Assembly: GCA_035604635.1 (NCBI GenBank)
Contig: DATNIC010000190.1
Location: 1-64,000, forward strand
Length of the DNA: 64,000 nucleotides
Reading direction: 5' to 3'
From: DATNIC01 sp035604635
Lineage (GTDB): Bacteria > Vulcanimicrobiota > Vulcanimicrobiia > Vulcanimicrobiales > Vulcanimicrobiaceae
Part shown: positions 17,446 through 28,132 of the stretch, in pieces
Position numbering within the stretch: the first letter of the stretch is position 1
Layout: every line of letters begins with the position of its first letter
Notes under the pieces: model-generated
The model's input: the letters and a program-made list of their open reading frames with translations, nothing else
Databases searched by the model: none
What the model was told of the DNA's origin: nothing
Program-made: the position numbers and the translations under genes

Positions 17446-18012
17446 GTGCGCTCGCCCAATGCGCGCCTGGTCCTATTGGCGGCCTGCGCCGCGCTCCCGG
17501 CCGCGTGCAGCGGCGGGAGCGTCGACCAAGCGGCGCGTTCCGTCGCGAGTCAAGCGCCGGCCCTATTTCAAGATGGTCTGGTTCACGCCACGCTGCGGGC
17601 GAAGATCGCAGCCCTCGACGTCGACGCGGCGACGAGCGTCGGGATCGCGGTCCGCGAAGGGCACGTGACGCTGACCGGGACGGTGCGCAGCGCAAAGGTG
17701 CGCAGCGAACTCGTTTCGACGGCGAAATCGATCAAGGGCGTCTCAACGGTCGACGACGAGCTGCGCGTCGATCCGAACATGCGCGGAGCGGCCGACAAGG
17801 CCGGCGACTTCGCCCTCTCCGCGAAAGTGACCGCCGCGCTCGCCGCGCAAACCGGCGTGAACGCAATCAGCGTCAAGGCGAGCGCGAAGGACGGCGTCGT
17901 GACGTTACGCGGTGACGTCCCGAGCGATGCCATCAAATCGACGATGCTTTCGACGACGCGCAAGATGCCGGGCGTGCGCACCGTCGTTGACGGCATCGCC
18001 GTGAAACCGTAG
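17446..18012 (+). CDS. BON-domain lipoprotein
   Basis: A 188-residue exported protein with lipobox LPAACS (Cys21) and two BON domains: about 45-105 (VGIAVREGHVTLTGTVRS..GVSTVDDELRV) and 120-188 (ISVKASAKDGVVTLRGDVPS..GVRTVVDGIAV). BON domains bind membranes or osmotically important ligands and occur in OsmY-like periplasmic proteins. Two domains after a lipid anchor suggest an envelope-stress or membrane-integrity role. GTG start, 4 nt after moeA. Confidence 0.85.
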   Translation: MRSPNARLVLLAACAALPAACSGGSVDQAARSVASQAPALFQDGLVHATLRAKIAALDVDAATSVGIAVREGHVTLTGTVRSAKVRSELVSTAKSIKGVSTVDDELRVDPNMRGAADKAGDFALSAKVTAALAAQTGVNAISVKASAKDGVVTLRGDVPSDAIKSTMLSTTRKMPGVRTVVDGIAVKP

Positions 18013-18016
18013 CCCG

Positions 18017-19126
18017 ATGCCCAGGCCGACCAAGCAGATCGAGGCGGTCCCGGCGAGCGTCCCGTTCGTTGGACCCGAAGCGCTCGCGCGGCGCGCGGGC
18101 GCGGCCGAGCTGCTGCGGCTGGGTGCGAACGAAAGCGCCTTCGGGACGTCGCCGAAGGCCCTGGCGCGGATGCGTGAGGAGTTGATCCACACGAATTGGT
18201 ACGCCGATCCCGAGAACCACGATTTGCGGCACGCGCTCGCGCGGCGCCACAATTGCGAGCCGGAAAACGTGACGATCGGCGTCGGGATCGACGACCTCTT
18301 GAGCCTCGTCGTCCGCACGTTCATCGCCCCGGGCGAGGCGGCCCTGGCGGCGCTCGGTTCGTATGCGACCTTCACCTTTCACGTGAAGGCCTTCGGTTGC
18401 AAGCTCGAAACGGTCCCCTACGATCCGTCGGGCGCAGTCGACCTGATCGCGTTGGCGGATGCCGCCCGGCGCCTGCGTCCGCGCGTCGTGTACCTTGCCA
18501 ATCCGGACAATCCGAGCGGGACCTTCGCGCGCAAGGCTGAGGTTGCGGCGCTACGCGATGCGCTTGCGGACGAAACGCTCTTGCTGCTCGACGAAGCCTA
18601 CGCTGATTTCGTCCCTAGCGCGGAACTGCTCGGCGATGAGATCGATCCGCGAGTCGTCCGCGTCCGAACCTTTTCGAAAGCGTATGGGATGGCCGGTGCG
18701 CGGATCGCGTACGCGCTCAGCACGCCGGCGATCGCAGCGACCTTCGAGAAGATTCGCCAACACTACGGCGTCAATCGGAACGCGCAGATCGGCGCGCTGG
18801 CGGCGCTCGAAGATCAGGAGTTCGTCGCTCGGGTCGTGGGCGCCGTCGCCGCCGGGCGGGATCAATACTACCGGCTGGGCAACCGCCTCGGTCTGGCGAC
18901 GATCCGCTCGCAGACAAACTTCGTCTGCTTCGACATCGGGACGCGTGCCCGCGCCGAAGCGTTGGTCGAGGAGCTCTTGCGCTTGGCCGTCTTCGTCAGA
19001 AAGCCGGCTGCGCCGCCGATCGACGGCTTCATTCGAGTGACCGTCGGAACGCCGGAGGAGCGCGCCGCCTTTGAACCGCTTCTAGCCGAGGCGCTGGGGC
19101 GAATCGGCGCGAAGGCGCCCGCGTGA
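18017..19126 (+). CDS. hisC: Histidinol-phosphate aminotransferase
   Basis: A 369-residue fold-type I PLP enzyme. LRLGANESAFGTSPKAL near the N-terminus, VYLANPDNPSGTF, LLLDEAYADF and TFSKAYGMAGARIAY with the PLP lysine at 221 are the HisC signature. It transfers an amino group between histidinol phosphate/imidazole-acetol phosphate and glutamate; such enzymes may also serve aromatic amino acids, and aroH-tyrA are in this window. Starts 4 nt after the BON gene and is coupled by GTGA to the phosphoesterase. Confidence 0.9.
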   Translation: MPRPTKQIEAVPASVPFVGPEALARRAGAAELLRLGANESAFGTSPKALARMREELIHTNWYADPENHDLRHALARRHNCEPENVTIGVGIDDLLSLVVRTFIAPGEAALAALGSYATFTFHVKAFGCKLETVPYDPSGAVDLIALADAARRLRPRVVYLANPDNPSGTFARKAEVAALRDALADETLLLLDEAYADFVPSAELLGDEIDPRVVRVRTFSKAYGMAGARIAYALSTPAIAATFEKIRQHYGVNRNAQIGALAALEDQEFVARVVGAVAAGRDQYYRLGNRLGLATIRSQTNFVCFDIGTRARAEALVEELLRLAVFVRKPAAPPIDGFIRVTVGTPEERAAFEPLLAEALGRIGAKAPA

Positions 19127-19848
19127 GATACGCCGTCATGTCGGATATCCACGGGAACTTGGAGTCGCTCTCAATCGCGCTTTCGAGAGTAGCGCCGGCG
19201 GACGGGCTCTTGTGTTTGGGCGACATCGTCGGCTACGGCCCCAATCCCAACGAATGCATCGCGCTTATTCGCGAACGCGCGACGGTCACGATCCTGGGAA
19301 ATCACGACGTCGCGGCGATCGATAATTTCGGCGTTCAGTATTTCAATCCGGCGGCGCGTGAGGCGCTGCAGTGGACGCAAAGCGTCCTCACCCCCGAAAA
19401 CGCCCAGTGGCTGGACGGGCTCGCATACGAATTCCGCATGCCCGACTTCTTGCTGGTGCACGGCGCGCCGGTCAATTATTTCGAGTACATCCTGGACAAA
19501 GACGCCGCCGCTCGGGCGTTTGCGGCGACTGATGCGCCGCTCGTCCTGATCGGCCACACGCACATCGCCGAAGCCTACGCGTTGCGGCCCGACGGCATGC
19601 TCGAAGCGTTTGCTTTTCAGCAGGGCGGGACGATCGCACTCGAAGAGGGATCACGCTACATCGTCAACGTTGGAAGCGTCGGACAGCCGCGGGATCTCAA
19701 TCCGCAAGCCTCGTTCGCGTTTTACGATCCGGGCGAGCGAACCGTCACGATCGAGCGCTACGACTATCCGATCGCTGCGGTGCAAGAGAAGATCGAAGAA
19801 GCGCACTTGCCGGAGGCCTTGGCAAGACGGCTAGTCTACGGGCGTTGA
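19123..19848 (+). CDS. Metallophosphoesterase, YfcE/MJ0936-like
   Basis: A 241-residue calcineurin-like phosphoesterase with all metal-binding blocks: DIHGN at the N-terminus, GDIVGYGPNP, GNHDVAA, LVHGAP and GHTH near 145, then NVGSVGQPRD. The GYGP variant and length are typical of small prokaryotic phosphodiesterases of unknown physiological substrate (cyclic nucleotides in vitro). The GTG start overlaps the hisC stop. Confidence 0.85.
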   Translation: MRYAVMSDIHGNLESLSIALSRVAPADGLLCLGDIVGYGPNPNECIALIRERATVTILGNHDVAAIDNFGVQYFNPAAREALQWTQSVLTPENAQWLDGLAYEFRMPDFLLVHGAPVNYFEYILDKDAAARAFAATDAPLVLIGHTHIAEAYALRPDGMLEAFAFQQGGTIALEEGSRYIVNVGSVGQPRDLNPQASFAFYDPGERTVTIERYDYPIAAVQEKIEEAHLPEALARRLVYGR

Positions 19849-19861
19849 TCGAAGCACGAAG

Positions 19862-20305
19862 ATGAGCGAAGAAGAAGCCGTCATCGACGACGGGCGATGT
19901 TTTGCGTGCGGACCGCTCAATCCGATCGGGCTGCACATGCGCTTCGAGCGCGACGGCGACGACGGGGCGAAGGCCGAGATCGTTTTGGGCGAGGAATTTC
20001 AGGGCTGGCGCGGCGTGGCTCACGGCGGGATCGTCATGGCAGTCTTGGACGAGGTGATGGCTCACGCGGCCGGCTTCATGGGATATCGCGGCGTGACGGC
20101 CGGTCTGAACGCCCGCTTCAAAAAGCCCGTCCCGCTCGGCGAGCCGCTCAACGTCCGCGCACGCGTCGCCTGGGTGCGCCGCAACGTCCTCTCGGTCGAG
20201 GCGGAAATCCACTCGGGCGGCGAGCTCCTCGCCTCAGGCGAAGGCCGGTTCGTCATCAAAGGCACGGTCGAGCCCGGCCGCCTCGGCGCCGGCGCGTACA
20301 GATAA
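19862..20305 (+). CDS. Hotdog-fold thioesterase, PaaI-like
   Basis: A 147-residue single hotdog domain. CFACGPLNPIGLHMRF at the start and WRGVAHGGIVMAVLDEVMAHAA at about 50-72 with the HGG(I/V)..LDE active-site motif are diagnostic of the 4HBT/PaaI group that hydrolyses acyl- or aryl-CoA thioesters. It lies 3 nt before smpB in the same direction, probably co-transcribed but functionally unrelated. Confidence 0.83.
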   Translation: MSEEEAVIDDGRCFACGPLNPIGLHMRFERDGDDGAKAEIVLGEEFQGWRGVAHGGIVMAVLDEVMAHAAGFMGYRGVTAGLNARFKKPVPLGEPLNVRARVAWVRRNVLSVEAEIHSGGELLASGEGRFVIKGTVEPGRLGAGAYR

Positions 20306-20308
20306 ACC

Positions 20309-20794
20309 ATGGCAAAATCTAAAATCGAGCGAGAGCAAGAGAAGCCGGCGGTTCGCGCGCCGACGATGGAGAATCGGCGCGCGCGCTACGAATTCGAGAT
20401 CCTCGAATCGCTTGAGGCGGGGATCGCGTTGACCGGGACCGAGATCAAGAGCCTGCGCGAGGGCGGCGGGAGCTTAGCCGAAGCCTACGCGCGCGTCCGC
20501 GACGGCGAACTGTGGCTGGTCAACATGTACATCCCGCCATACAAGCAGGGGAGTTTCTCGAATCACGATCCGCGCCGGCCGCGCAAGCTTCTGCTGCATC
20601 GCGCGCAGATCGACCGGCTCGGCGGACGGATCACCGAGAAGGGCTTGACGCTCGTCCCGCTGCGGCTCTATTTTACCCGCGGGATGGCGAAGGTCCAACT
20701 CGGCCTCGCGCGCGGCAAGAAGGTGTGGGACAAGCGGCGCGCTACCGCCGAGCGCGACGCCAAGCGCGAAGCAGAACGGGCGGTCAGGCAATAA
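20309..20794 (+). CDS. smpB: SsrA-binding protein
   Basis: A 161-residue SmpB, the partner of tmRNA in ribosome rescue. NRRARYEFEILESLEAGIALTGTEIKSLREG and LHRAQIDRLGGRITEKGLTLVPLRLYF are the conserved beta-barrel; the C-terminal tail (GLARGKKVWDKRRATAERDAKREAERA) is the usual basic helix that enters the mRNA channel. The stop overlaps the tilS start (TAATG). The tmRNA gene itself is not in the window. Confidence 0.97.
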   Translation: MAKSKIEREQEKPAVRAPTMENRRARYEFEILESLEAGIALTGTEIKSLREGGGSLAEAYARVRDGELWLVNMYIPPYKQGSFSNHDPRRPRKLLLHRAQIDRLGGRITEKGLTLVPLRLYFTRGMAKVQLGLARGKKVWDKRRATAERDAKREAERAVRQ

Positions 20795-21675
20795 TGCGCG
20801 GAGCGAAACCCGAGCGCGCGATTGCGGCGCTGGTCGAAGGACAGCTGGACCTTCAGCCGCAGTCGACCGTCGTGGTGGCGTGCTCCGGCGGACCCGATAG
20901 CGTTGCGCTCGCGGAGCTGACCGTTGCGGCGGCGAGCCGGCGCGATGCGCGCGTCGTGTTGGCGCACGTCAACCACGGCGTGCGGCCGTCGAGCGATCAG
21001 GACGAGTTCGTCGTCGTCTCAGTCGCGATGCGCCTGAATTGTGCGGTTCGCATCGCTCGCTGCGTCGCCGAACGCGGCGACGAAGCCCATTTGCGCGAAC
21101 TGCGGTACGCAGCGCTGGTCGAGATCGCCCGCGACTGCGGCGCCACCGCGATCGTCACGGCGCACACCGCCGAAGATCAAACCGAGACCGTGCTCCTCGC
21201 GCTCTTTCGCGGGACCGGACTCGAAGGGATCGCCGGGATGCCGCCGCGGCGGGCGATCGAACCGGGGATCGACCTCGTGCGGCCTTTGCTGCGCGTGACG
21301 CACGAGCAGTTGCGTGCCGAGATCCTGCGGGAAGCCCTCCCCTACGCGCTCGATCCAACGAACGAAGCGACCGTCTACCGCCGAAACGCGCTGCGGGCGG
21401 TCCTGGGCGAGCTGCGGCGCGAGTTCCCGCACCTCGACGCGTCGATCGCGCGTTGCAGCGAGATCGTCCGCGACGAGCTCGCAGGCTCACGCCTCGCGGA
21501 GCGACGCCGGGCGATCCGCGACCGGTTACGCGGCGCCGGCGAACTGGCCGACGTCCCATTCGAACGCATCGAAGCCGCAGTCCGGGCCTTCGAACGCAAC
21601 AGCCGCGCTCGAGTCTTCCTTAAACAAGGCGTCGAAATCACGGGCAACGATGTTATCGTACGACGAAGCGATTGA
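20794..21675 (+). CDS. tilS: tRNA(Ile)-lysidine synthase
   Basis: A 293-residue N-type PP-loop ATPase with SGGPDS at 30-35, AHVNHGVRPSSDQDE, and TAHTAEDQTETVLLALFRGTGLEGIAGM, the TilS signature. It modifies C34 of the AUA-reading tRNA-Ile to lysidine. The protein lacks the long C-terminal domain of E. coli TilS and is the short form. Its end overlaps hpt by 26 bp; the tilS-hpt-ftsH order is conserved in many bacteria, including Bacillus. Confidence 0.93.
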   Translation: MRGAKPERAIAALVEGQLDLQPQSTVVVACSGGPDSVALAELTVAAASRRDARVVLAHVNHGVRPSSDQDEFVVVSVAMRLNCAVRIARCVAERGDEAHLRELRYAALVEIARDCGATAIVTAHTAEDQTETVLLALFRGTGLEGIAGMPPRRAIEPGIDLVRPLLRVTHEQLRAEILREALPYALDPTNEATVYRRNALRAVLGELRREFPHLDASIARCSEIVRDELAGSRLAERRRAIRDRLRGAGELADVPFERIEAAVRAFERNSRARVFLKQGVEITGNDVIVRRSD

Positions 21676-22216
21676 AAGCGTCGTCTTCACAGAGCTTGAG
21701 ATCGCCGCGACCGTTGACCGAATGGCCGCGGAGCTTGGCCGGTTGTGCGCCGGCGAGGCGGTTTTGCTGGTCGGCGTCCTCAAGGGTGCGTTATTTTTCA
21801 CCGCCGACCTGGCGCGAGCGCTGACACGTCTCGAAGATGGTCCGAGCGAAATCCGGATGGACTTTCTCGCGGTCTCGAGCTACGGCAACAGCAATCGGAC
21901 CAGCGGCGAAGTGCGTCTACTGAAGGACGTCGCCGAAAGCGTTGAAGGCCGCAACGTCGTGATCGTCGAGGACATCGTCGACAACGGGTTGACCTTGGCG
22001 TATCTGCAAGGCTTGCTCGGTGGGCGTCATCCGGCGAGCCTTCGCACCTGTGTCCTTCTGGACAAGCCGTTCCACCGAACCGTGGACGTCCCGATCGACG
22101 TTCTAGGGTTAGAGGCGCCGGACGCGTTCATCGTAGGGTACGGTTTAGACTACCAAGAAAGATTCAGGAACCTCCCCTATTTGGCGAAGCTCCAAGCAAG
22201 CATTTTCGCCGAGTAG
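21650..22216 (+). CDS. hpt: Hypoxanthine phosphoribosyltransferase
   Basis: A 188-residue type I phosphoribosyltransferase for purine salvage. VVIVEDIVDNGLTLAYL at about 102-118 is the PRPP-binding loop, VGVLKGALFFTADLAR the PPi loop and VGYGLDYQERFRNLPYLA the purine-binding C-terminal segment. The ATG lies inside the end of tilS, consistent with the common tilS-hpt-ftsH operon. Downstream comes a 238 nt gap containing structured element 1 before ftsH. Confidence 0.95.
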   Translation: MLSYDEAIESVVFTELEIAATVDRMAAELGRLCAGEAVLLVGVLKGALFFTADLARALTRLEDGPSEIRMDFLAVSSYGNSNRTSGEVRLLKDVAESVEGRNVVIVEDIVDNGLTLAYLQGLLGGRHPASLRTCVLLDKPFHRTVDVPIDVLGLEAPDAFIVGYGLDYQERFRNLPYLAKLQASIFAE

Positions 22217-22341
22217 GGGTTCAGCGTCTAAGAAACCCGTGAGAAAAGTCACCCTAGGCTGCAACGGGCAAGGACCGATAGAGGTATTAGGTAGAGAAGT
22301 CGTTGGCCAAAATCTATTATCCCCATCAGCATGAAACTTAC

Positions 22342-22449
22342 GGGTCCCCTCGGGGAACGGTTGAATTGCCACACATCATGAGGGACCCGAAAATCCGGGG
22401 GCCCCACGCCGCAGGCGTGGGGGGCGCGGAGGGCTCGGCCCGGAGCGCC
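22342..22449 (+). ncRNA. Structured intergenic element, copy 1 (ftsH leader)
   Basis: GGGTCCC (22342-22348) pairs with GGGACCC (22382-22388), enclosing CTCGGGGAACGG. Then CCCCACGCC-GCA-GGCGTGGGG (22402-22422) forms a 9-bp hairpin, followed by GGCGC (22423-22427) pairing with GCGCC (22445-22449), which encloses a small GGGC-TCG-GCCC hairpin. GGAG (22442-22445) is 9 nt before the ftsH ATG. Four further copies occur in the window with different but compensating stem bases. The 125 nt between hpt and the element shows no other convincing feature. Confidence 0.8.
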
Positions 22450-22454
22450 ATATA

Positions 22455-24368
<1,914 letters not shown>

Positions 24369-24381
24369 GGAGCCAGCGCCG

Positions 24382-25716
24382 ATGCGCGTCCTTGCATTGC
24401 TCTGTGTCCTCGTCGCCGCGACGGTTTCCCCGGTGGTCGCCGCCGCTCCGTCAGGCAGCGCCGGTATTGCCAGCGGAAAATTAGCCGGGGGCGGTTCGTA
24501 CATCGTCCGGACGCAACGCGCGGTCCCGGTCGCGGCGGTCGAGCTCTGGTTCCGCGCGCCGTCGGTCGGATTTGCTCGCGATCCGGTCGCCGGGATCTCG
24601 CTCCTGGCCGCGAAAGCCGTCGCCGCCTCGATACCGATTACCGGGACGGCGCTCTCGCGTTTCGTCTCCGACATGGGCGGGAAGCTCTCGATCTCGAGTT
24701 ATCCCGATTCGGTCGGCATCTCGGCGCTCGTCCCCGCCAATCGCGCAGGCGAAGTGGTGCGCGTGATGACGTCGGTCTACTTCACGCCGGTACTGACCGC
24801 GGCCGGATTGCGCACCGCACGCGGTGACGTGATCCAGGAAGCCTTGATCCGCAGTTTCGATTCGGACGAAGTTCTCCGCGATGCGCTTCTCGAGCAGCTC
24901 TTCGCGACCGGGCCGGCCCACTATTCAATCTACGGCAAACCCGAAGACGTCCGCAAAATAACGCTCGACACGCTCACCGACTTTGCGATTCGCGCGTTCC
25001 GCGCGAAGAACGCATATCTCGTCGTCACGGGTGCGGTCGATTCGCAAGTCGTGGCGCGAGCGGTCGATGGCCGCCCGAAGGCGGCAGGCGACGGCGGAGA
25101 GAGTGCCGCTGCGAACACGGTCGCTTCGCCGGCGCCGACGGTCGCGCGCGATTTCGCCGACCCTGCGTTCGGTTACGCTTTTGCCGGGCCGGCGATCGCC
25201 GATGAACGCGCAGCGACCGCGATGGATTTCATCTCCGACTACCTGTTTCGTTCCGAGAGCGGCGCCGTTTCACGCAAGCTTGCCGGTGCTGCGATCAACG
25301 TCACCGGTCAGTTCGTGACCTATCGCAATCCGGGCGTCATGCTCGTCCAACTCTCGGGCGGCGGCGATCTCGGTGCGGCGCGAACAGCTCTCGATGGCGC
25401 GCTCGCGCAGATGCGCAAGCCGCTCGACAAGAGAACGTTCGAGGTGGCGCGCGACGCGTTCGTGTACCATCTGTTGAGCGATCTGCAAACGCCCCTTCAG
25501 CTGGCCGACAATTTCGGCTGGTACAGCGTCGAAGGGAACGCGCCCTACGCTCCGGGCCTTGCCGGCGCCGGCGGACGCTACTTTGCGGCCGCGAAGTCGC
25601 TGACGGCAGACTACGTCGCCGGGATCGCGACAAAATATTTGATGACGCCGGGGGCGACCGTCACGCTCGGCCCCGCGGTCCGGCCCAAGCCGCAAGCAAC
25701 CGCGGAGTTGCAATGA
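24382..25716 (+). CDS. Exported M16-family peptidase-like protein without zinc motif (first of pair)
   Basis: A 444-residue protein with signal peptide (cleavage near AAAP, residue 22) and two M16-like halves. The region that should hold HxxEH reads GFARDPVAGISLLAAKAV, so the zinc ligands and catalytic glutamate are missing; the fold is recognised from SRFVSDMGGKLSISSYPDSVGISALVPANRAGEVVRVM and VIQEALIRSFDSDEVLRDALLEQLFATGPAHYSIYGKPEDV. Start supported by AAGGAG upstream. It overlaps the next, also M16-like gene (ATGA), so they probably form a heterodimer. In known M16 pairs one subunit is catalytic; here neither appears to be. Confidence 0.75.
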   Translation: MRVLALLCVLVAATVSPVVAAAPSGSAGIASGKLAGGGSYIVRTQRAVPVAAVELWFRAPSVGFARDPVAGISLLAAKAVAASIPITGTALSRFVSDMGGKLSISSYPDSVGISALVPANRAGEVVRVMTSVYFTPVLTAAGLRTARGDVIQEALIRSFDSDEVLRDALLEQLFATGPAHYSIYGKPEDVRKITLDTLTDFAIRAFRAKNAYLVVTGAVDSQVVARAVDGRPKAAGDGGESAAANTVASPAPTVARDFADPAFGYAFAGPAIADERAATAMDFISDYLFRSESGAVSRKLAGAAINVTGQFVTYRNPGVMLVQLSGGGDLGAARTALDGALAQMRKPLDKRTFEVARDAFVYHLLSDLQTPLQLADNFGWYSVEGNAPYAPGLAGAGGRYFAAAKSLTADYVAGIATKYLMTPGATVTLGPAVRPKPQATAELQ

Positions 25717-27041
25717 TCGGCGCTCGCATTGCCGCCGCGCTCATCCTCGCGGCGCTGCTTCCATCCGGGAGCCTCGCGGCGGCTCAGCCGGCCGGCGATG
25801 CGGTGCACTATCCGGCGACGACCACGCTCGACTTGGGTCAGACGATGTTGTTCATGCAGACCGACCGCGAAGCGCCGCTGGCCGGCGTGCAATTGTTCGT
25901 CGCCGCCGGTTTGGCTCGCGAATCGGCGACGGACAATGGGCTGGCTGCGCTCACCGCCGAGTGCATCCTGCGCACGGCGGTCGACACGCCGCTCGGAAGG
26001 TTGCCGCTGCGCGACGCCGTCACTTCGTTGGGCGGCTCGATCTCATATGAAGTCGAGCCGCGGTACACGCGGTTCTACGTCGAGTCGCGGCCGGACCGCG
26101 TCCCGGCACTGCTCGGCTTTCTCGGCGGCGCGCTCGCCGCTCCGGGTTTCGCGACGCCGACGCTGGCCGCGGCAAAAACGGCGCTCTCCGCGAAAATCGA
26201 AGCCGCCGAGAAGAACCCGGTGACCGTCGGCATCGGGATGTTCAGGCAGTCGTATTTCGTCGGCGGTGCCGGTCTGCCGTCGCTGGGCACGCAAGCGAAC
26301 ATCGCCGGGATCGATGCGGTGCGGCTGCGTCAGTTCTATTCCTCGGGTTACAAGCGCGCGAGCGCAACCGTTACCGCCGTCGGCGACGTGACGCCGCAAA
26401 TCACCGCTGCGACGAAGAGCCTGGTCGCCGGCTTACCCGACGGCAGCGCAGAGCCGGTGACGACGCAAGTCAAGCCGCTCGAAGCCGGGACGCGTCGCAT
26501 CATCACGCATCGCGACATCGGCGCCCCGTGGCTTGTCCTGGGCTTCGCGGCACCGTCGCCGGGCGATCCTGATTTCGGGCCGATGCTCGTCATCGAAACG
26601 CTTCTCTCCAACGTTTTCGAACGCACGAGCGCGACGACGCTGCCGGCCGTCGAACGCTCGATCGGCGCGCTCTATCTCTACGACGATCATCCCTCGAGCA
26701 TGATCGTCTTCGTCAACGGAACCGAAGTCGAGCCGACGACCGCCCTGCGCGAGCTGCTCGCCGTCGTTGATTCGCTCTCCGCTCGCCCGCTGCGAGACGA
26801 TATCCTCGCGCGCTACCGATCGACCGCGCTGGGGTCGTTCGTTACCGACACGCTTTCGCTCGACGACCGGTCCTGGGCGATCGGGAACTTCGTTGCGCAA
26901 GGTGTCGGGCCGGACTATCCCAATGCGGTCCTCGATGCGCTCGCTGCGACGACCGGCGACGACGTGATGCGGGTCGCCCAGAAATACCTGGACAAGTACA
27001 CGGTCGCAATCGTCCTCCCGCGCGGTTCATCCGACCGCTGA
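25713..27041 (+). CDS. Exported M16-family peptidase-like protein without zinc motif (second of pair)
   Basis: A 442-residue paralogue with signal peptide (cleavage near SLAAAQ). The M16 core is visible in PLAGVQLFVAAGLARESATDNGLAALTAECILRTAV, where a functional enzyme would read GLAHFLEHM; no histidine or glutamate pair is present. Later blocks LRQFYSSGYKRASATVTAVGD and WLVLGFAAPSPGDPDFGPMLVIETLLS match the R/Y-containing C-terminal M16 domain. Likely a chaperone-like or binding partner rather than a protease. Its stop overlaps the CTG start of the glycosyltransferase. Confidence 0.75.
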   Translation: MIGARIAAALILAALLPSGSLAAAQPAGDAVHYPATTTLDLGQTMLFMQTDREAPLAGVQLFVAAGLARESATDNGLAALTAECILRTAVDTPLGRLPLRDAVTSLGGSISYEVEPRYTRFYVESRPDRVPALLGFLGGALAAPGFATPTLAAAKTALSAKIEAAEKNPVTVGIGMFRQSYFVGGAGLPSLGTQANIAGIDAVRLRQFYSSGYKRASATVTAVGDVTPQITAATKSLVAGLPDGSAEPVTTQVKPLEAGTRRIITHRDIGAPWLVLGFAAPSPGDPDFGPMLVIETLLSNVFERTSATTLPAVERSIGALYLYDDHPSSMIVFVNGTEVEPTTALRELLAVVDSLSARPLRDDILARYRSTALGSFVTDTLSLDDRSWAIGNFVAQGVGPDYPNAVLDALAATTGDDVMRVAQKYLDKYTVAIVLPRGSSDR

Positions 27042-28132
27042 GGGTCGCCCTAGTCCATGACTATCTGAACCAGCGCGGCGGCGCCGAGCGCGTGTTCGCG
27101 CAAATCGCGCGCGCTTATCCCGATGCGCCGGTCTATACGTCGATCGCCGATTCTGCGGTGACGGGTGATCTGATCGCTCCCGAGCGAGTTCGGACCTCCA
27201 TCTTGCAGCGCTTGCCCGGGCATAACCGCTACTTTCGCGCCCTGGCGCCGTTCTATCCGCAGGTCTTCGAGGCGTTTGATCTGAGCGCGTACGACCTGGT
27301 CGTGAGCTCGACGTCGGCATGGGCCAAAGGCGTGCGCACGCGGCCGGATGCCATCCACGTCTGCTACATCCACACGGTGACCCGCTTTTTGTTCGCCTAC
27401 GATGCGTATGTCGGTGGGATCGCGGGGCGCAGCGTGATCGCCGGCGCAGCGCGTCCCCTCGTCAAGCGCTTGGCGGAATGGGACCTCCGCGCCGCGCAGC
27501 GTCCGACCGCGTACATCGCGAACTCGCGCAACGTTGCCGATCGCGTCCGCCGCTATTATGAGCGCGAGGCCGACGTTCTCCCCGGTCCCGTCGAGCTCGA
27601 CCGGTGGCGCGTCGGTTCGGGCGGCGGGGACTATTTCATCGTCGTCTCACGGCTTTTGCCGTACAAGCGCATCGACGTTGCGATCGAGGCGTGCGCGCGC
27701 GCCGGCGTCCCGCTGCTCGTCGTCGGCGGCGGCCCGTCCGAGCGCGCGCTGCGCGAACGCGCGCGCGGGACGAGCACGACGCTGCTCGGATTTCTGCCCG
27801 ACGCCGACGTGGCGCGTCTCGTCGGCGAAGCGCGCGCGCTGCTTTTCCCCGGAGAAGAAGACTATGGCCTGGTCCCGCTCGAGGCGGCCGCGGCGGGGAC
27901 GCCGACGATCGCTTTTGCCGCGGGCGGCGCCCTCGAGACCGTGATCGCCGGCCAGACCGGCGAATTTTTTCAGGAGCAAAACCCCGAAGCGTTGGCCTCG
28001 GCGCTGCGCGGTTTCGACCGCAAGCGATATCCGGCGGAGCGGCTGCGCACGCACGCGGAGCAGTACGCGCCGGAGCGCTTTCGCGAACGTTTCCGGGCGA
28101 TCGTCGATCGCGTCATCGCAGAACGCGCGTGA
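27038..28132 (+). CDS. Glycosyltransferase family 4/1 (GT-B)
   Basis: A 364-residue retaining GT-B transferase. The N-terminus RVALVHDYLNQRGGAERVF is the typical acceptor-domain opening and VSRLLPYKRIDVAIEAC, GFLPDADVARLVGEARALLFPGEEDYGLVPLEAAAAGTP is the nucleotide-sugar domain with the E-x7-E motif. The only start keeping the first strand is CTG at 27038, overlapping the upstream stop as CTGA; the next canonical codon (GTG 27092) would delete the glycine-rich loop. It opens a cluster of sugar transferases for exopolysaccharide or glycolipid. Confidence 0.85.
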   Translation: MRVALVHDYLNQRGGAERVFAQIARAYPDAPVYTSIADSAVTGDLIAPERVRTSILQRLPGHNRYFRALAPFYPQVFEAFDLSAYDLVVSSTSAWAKGVRTRPDAIHVCYIHTVTRFLFAYDAYVGGIAGRSVIAGAARPLVKRLAEWDLRAAQRPTAYIANSRNVADRVRRYYEREADVLPGPVELDRWRVGSGGGDYFIVVSRLLPYKRIDVAIEACARAGVPLLVVGGGPSERALRERARGTSTTLLGFLPDADVARLVGEARALLFPGEEDYGLVPLEAAAAGTPTIAFAAGGALETVIAGQTGEFFQEQNPEALASALRGFDRKRYPAERLRTHAEQYAPERFRERFRAIVDRVIAERA

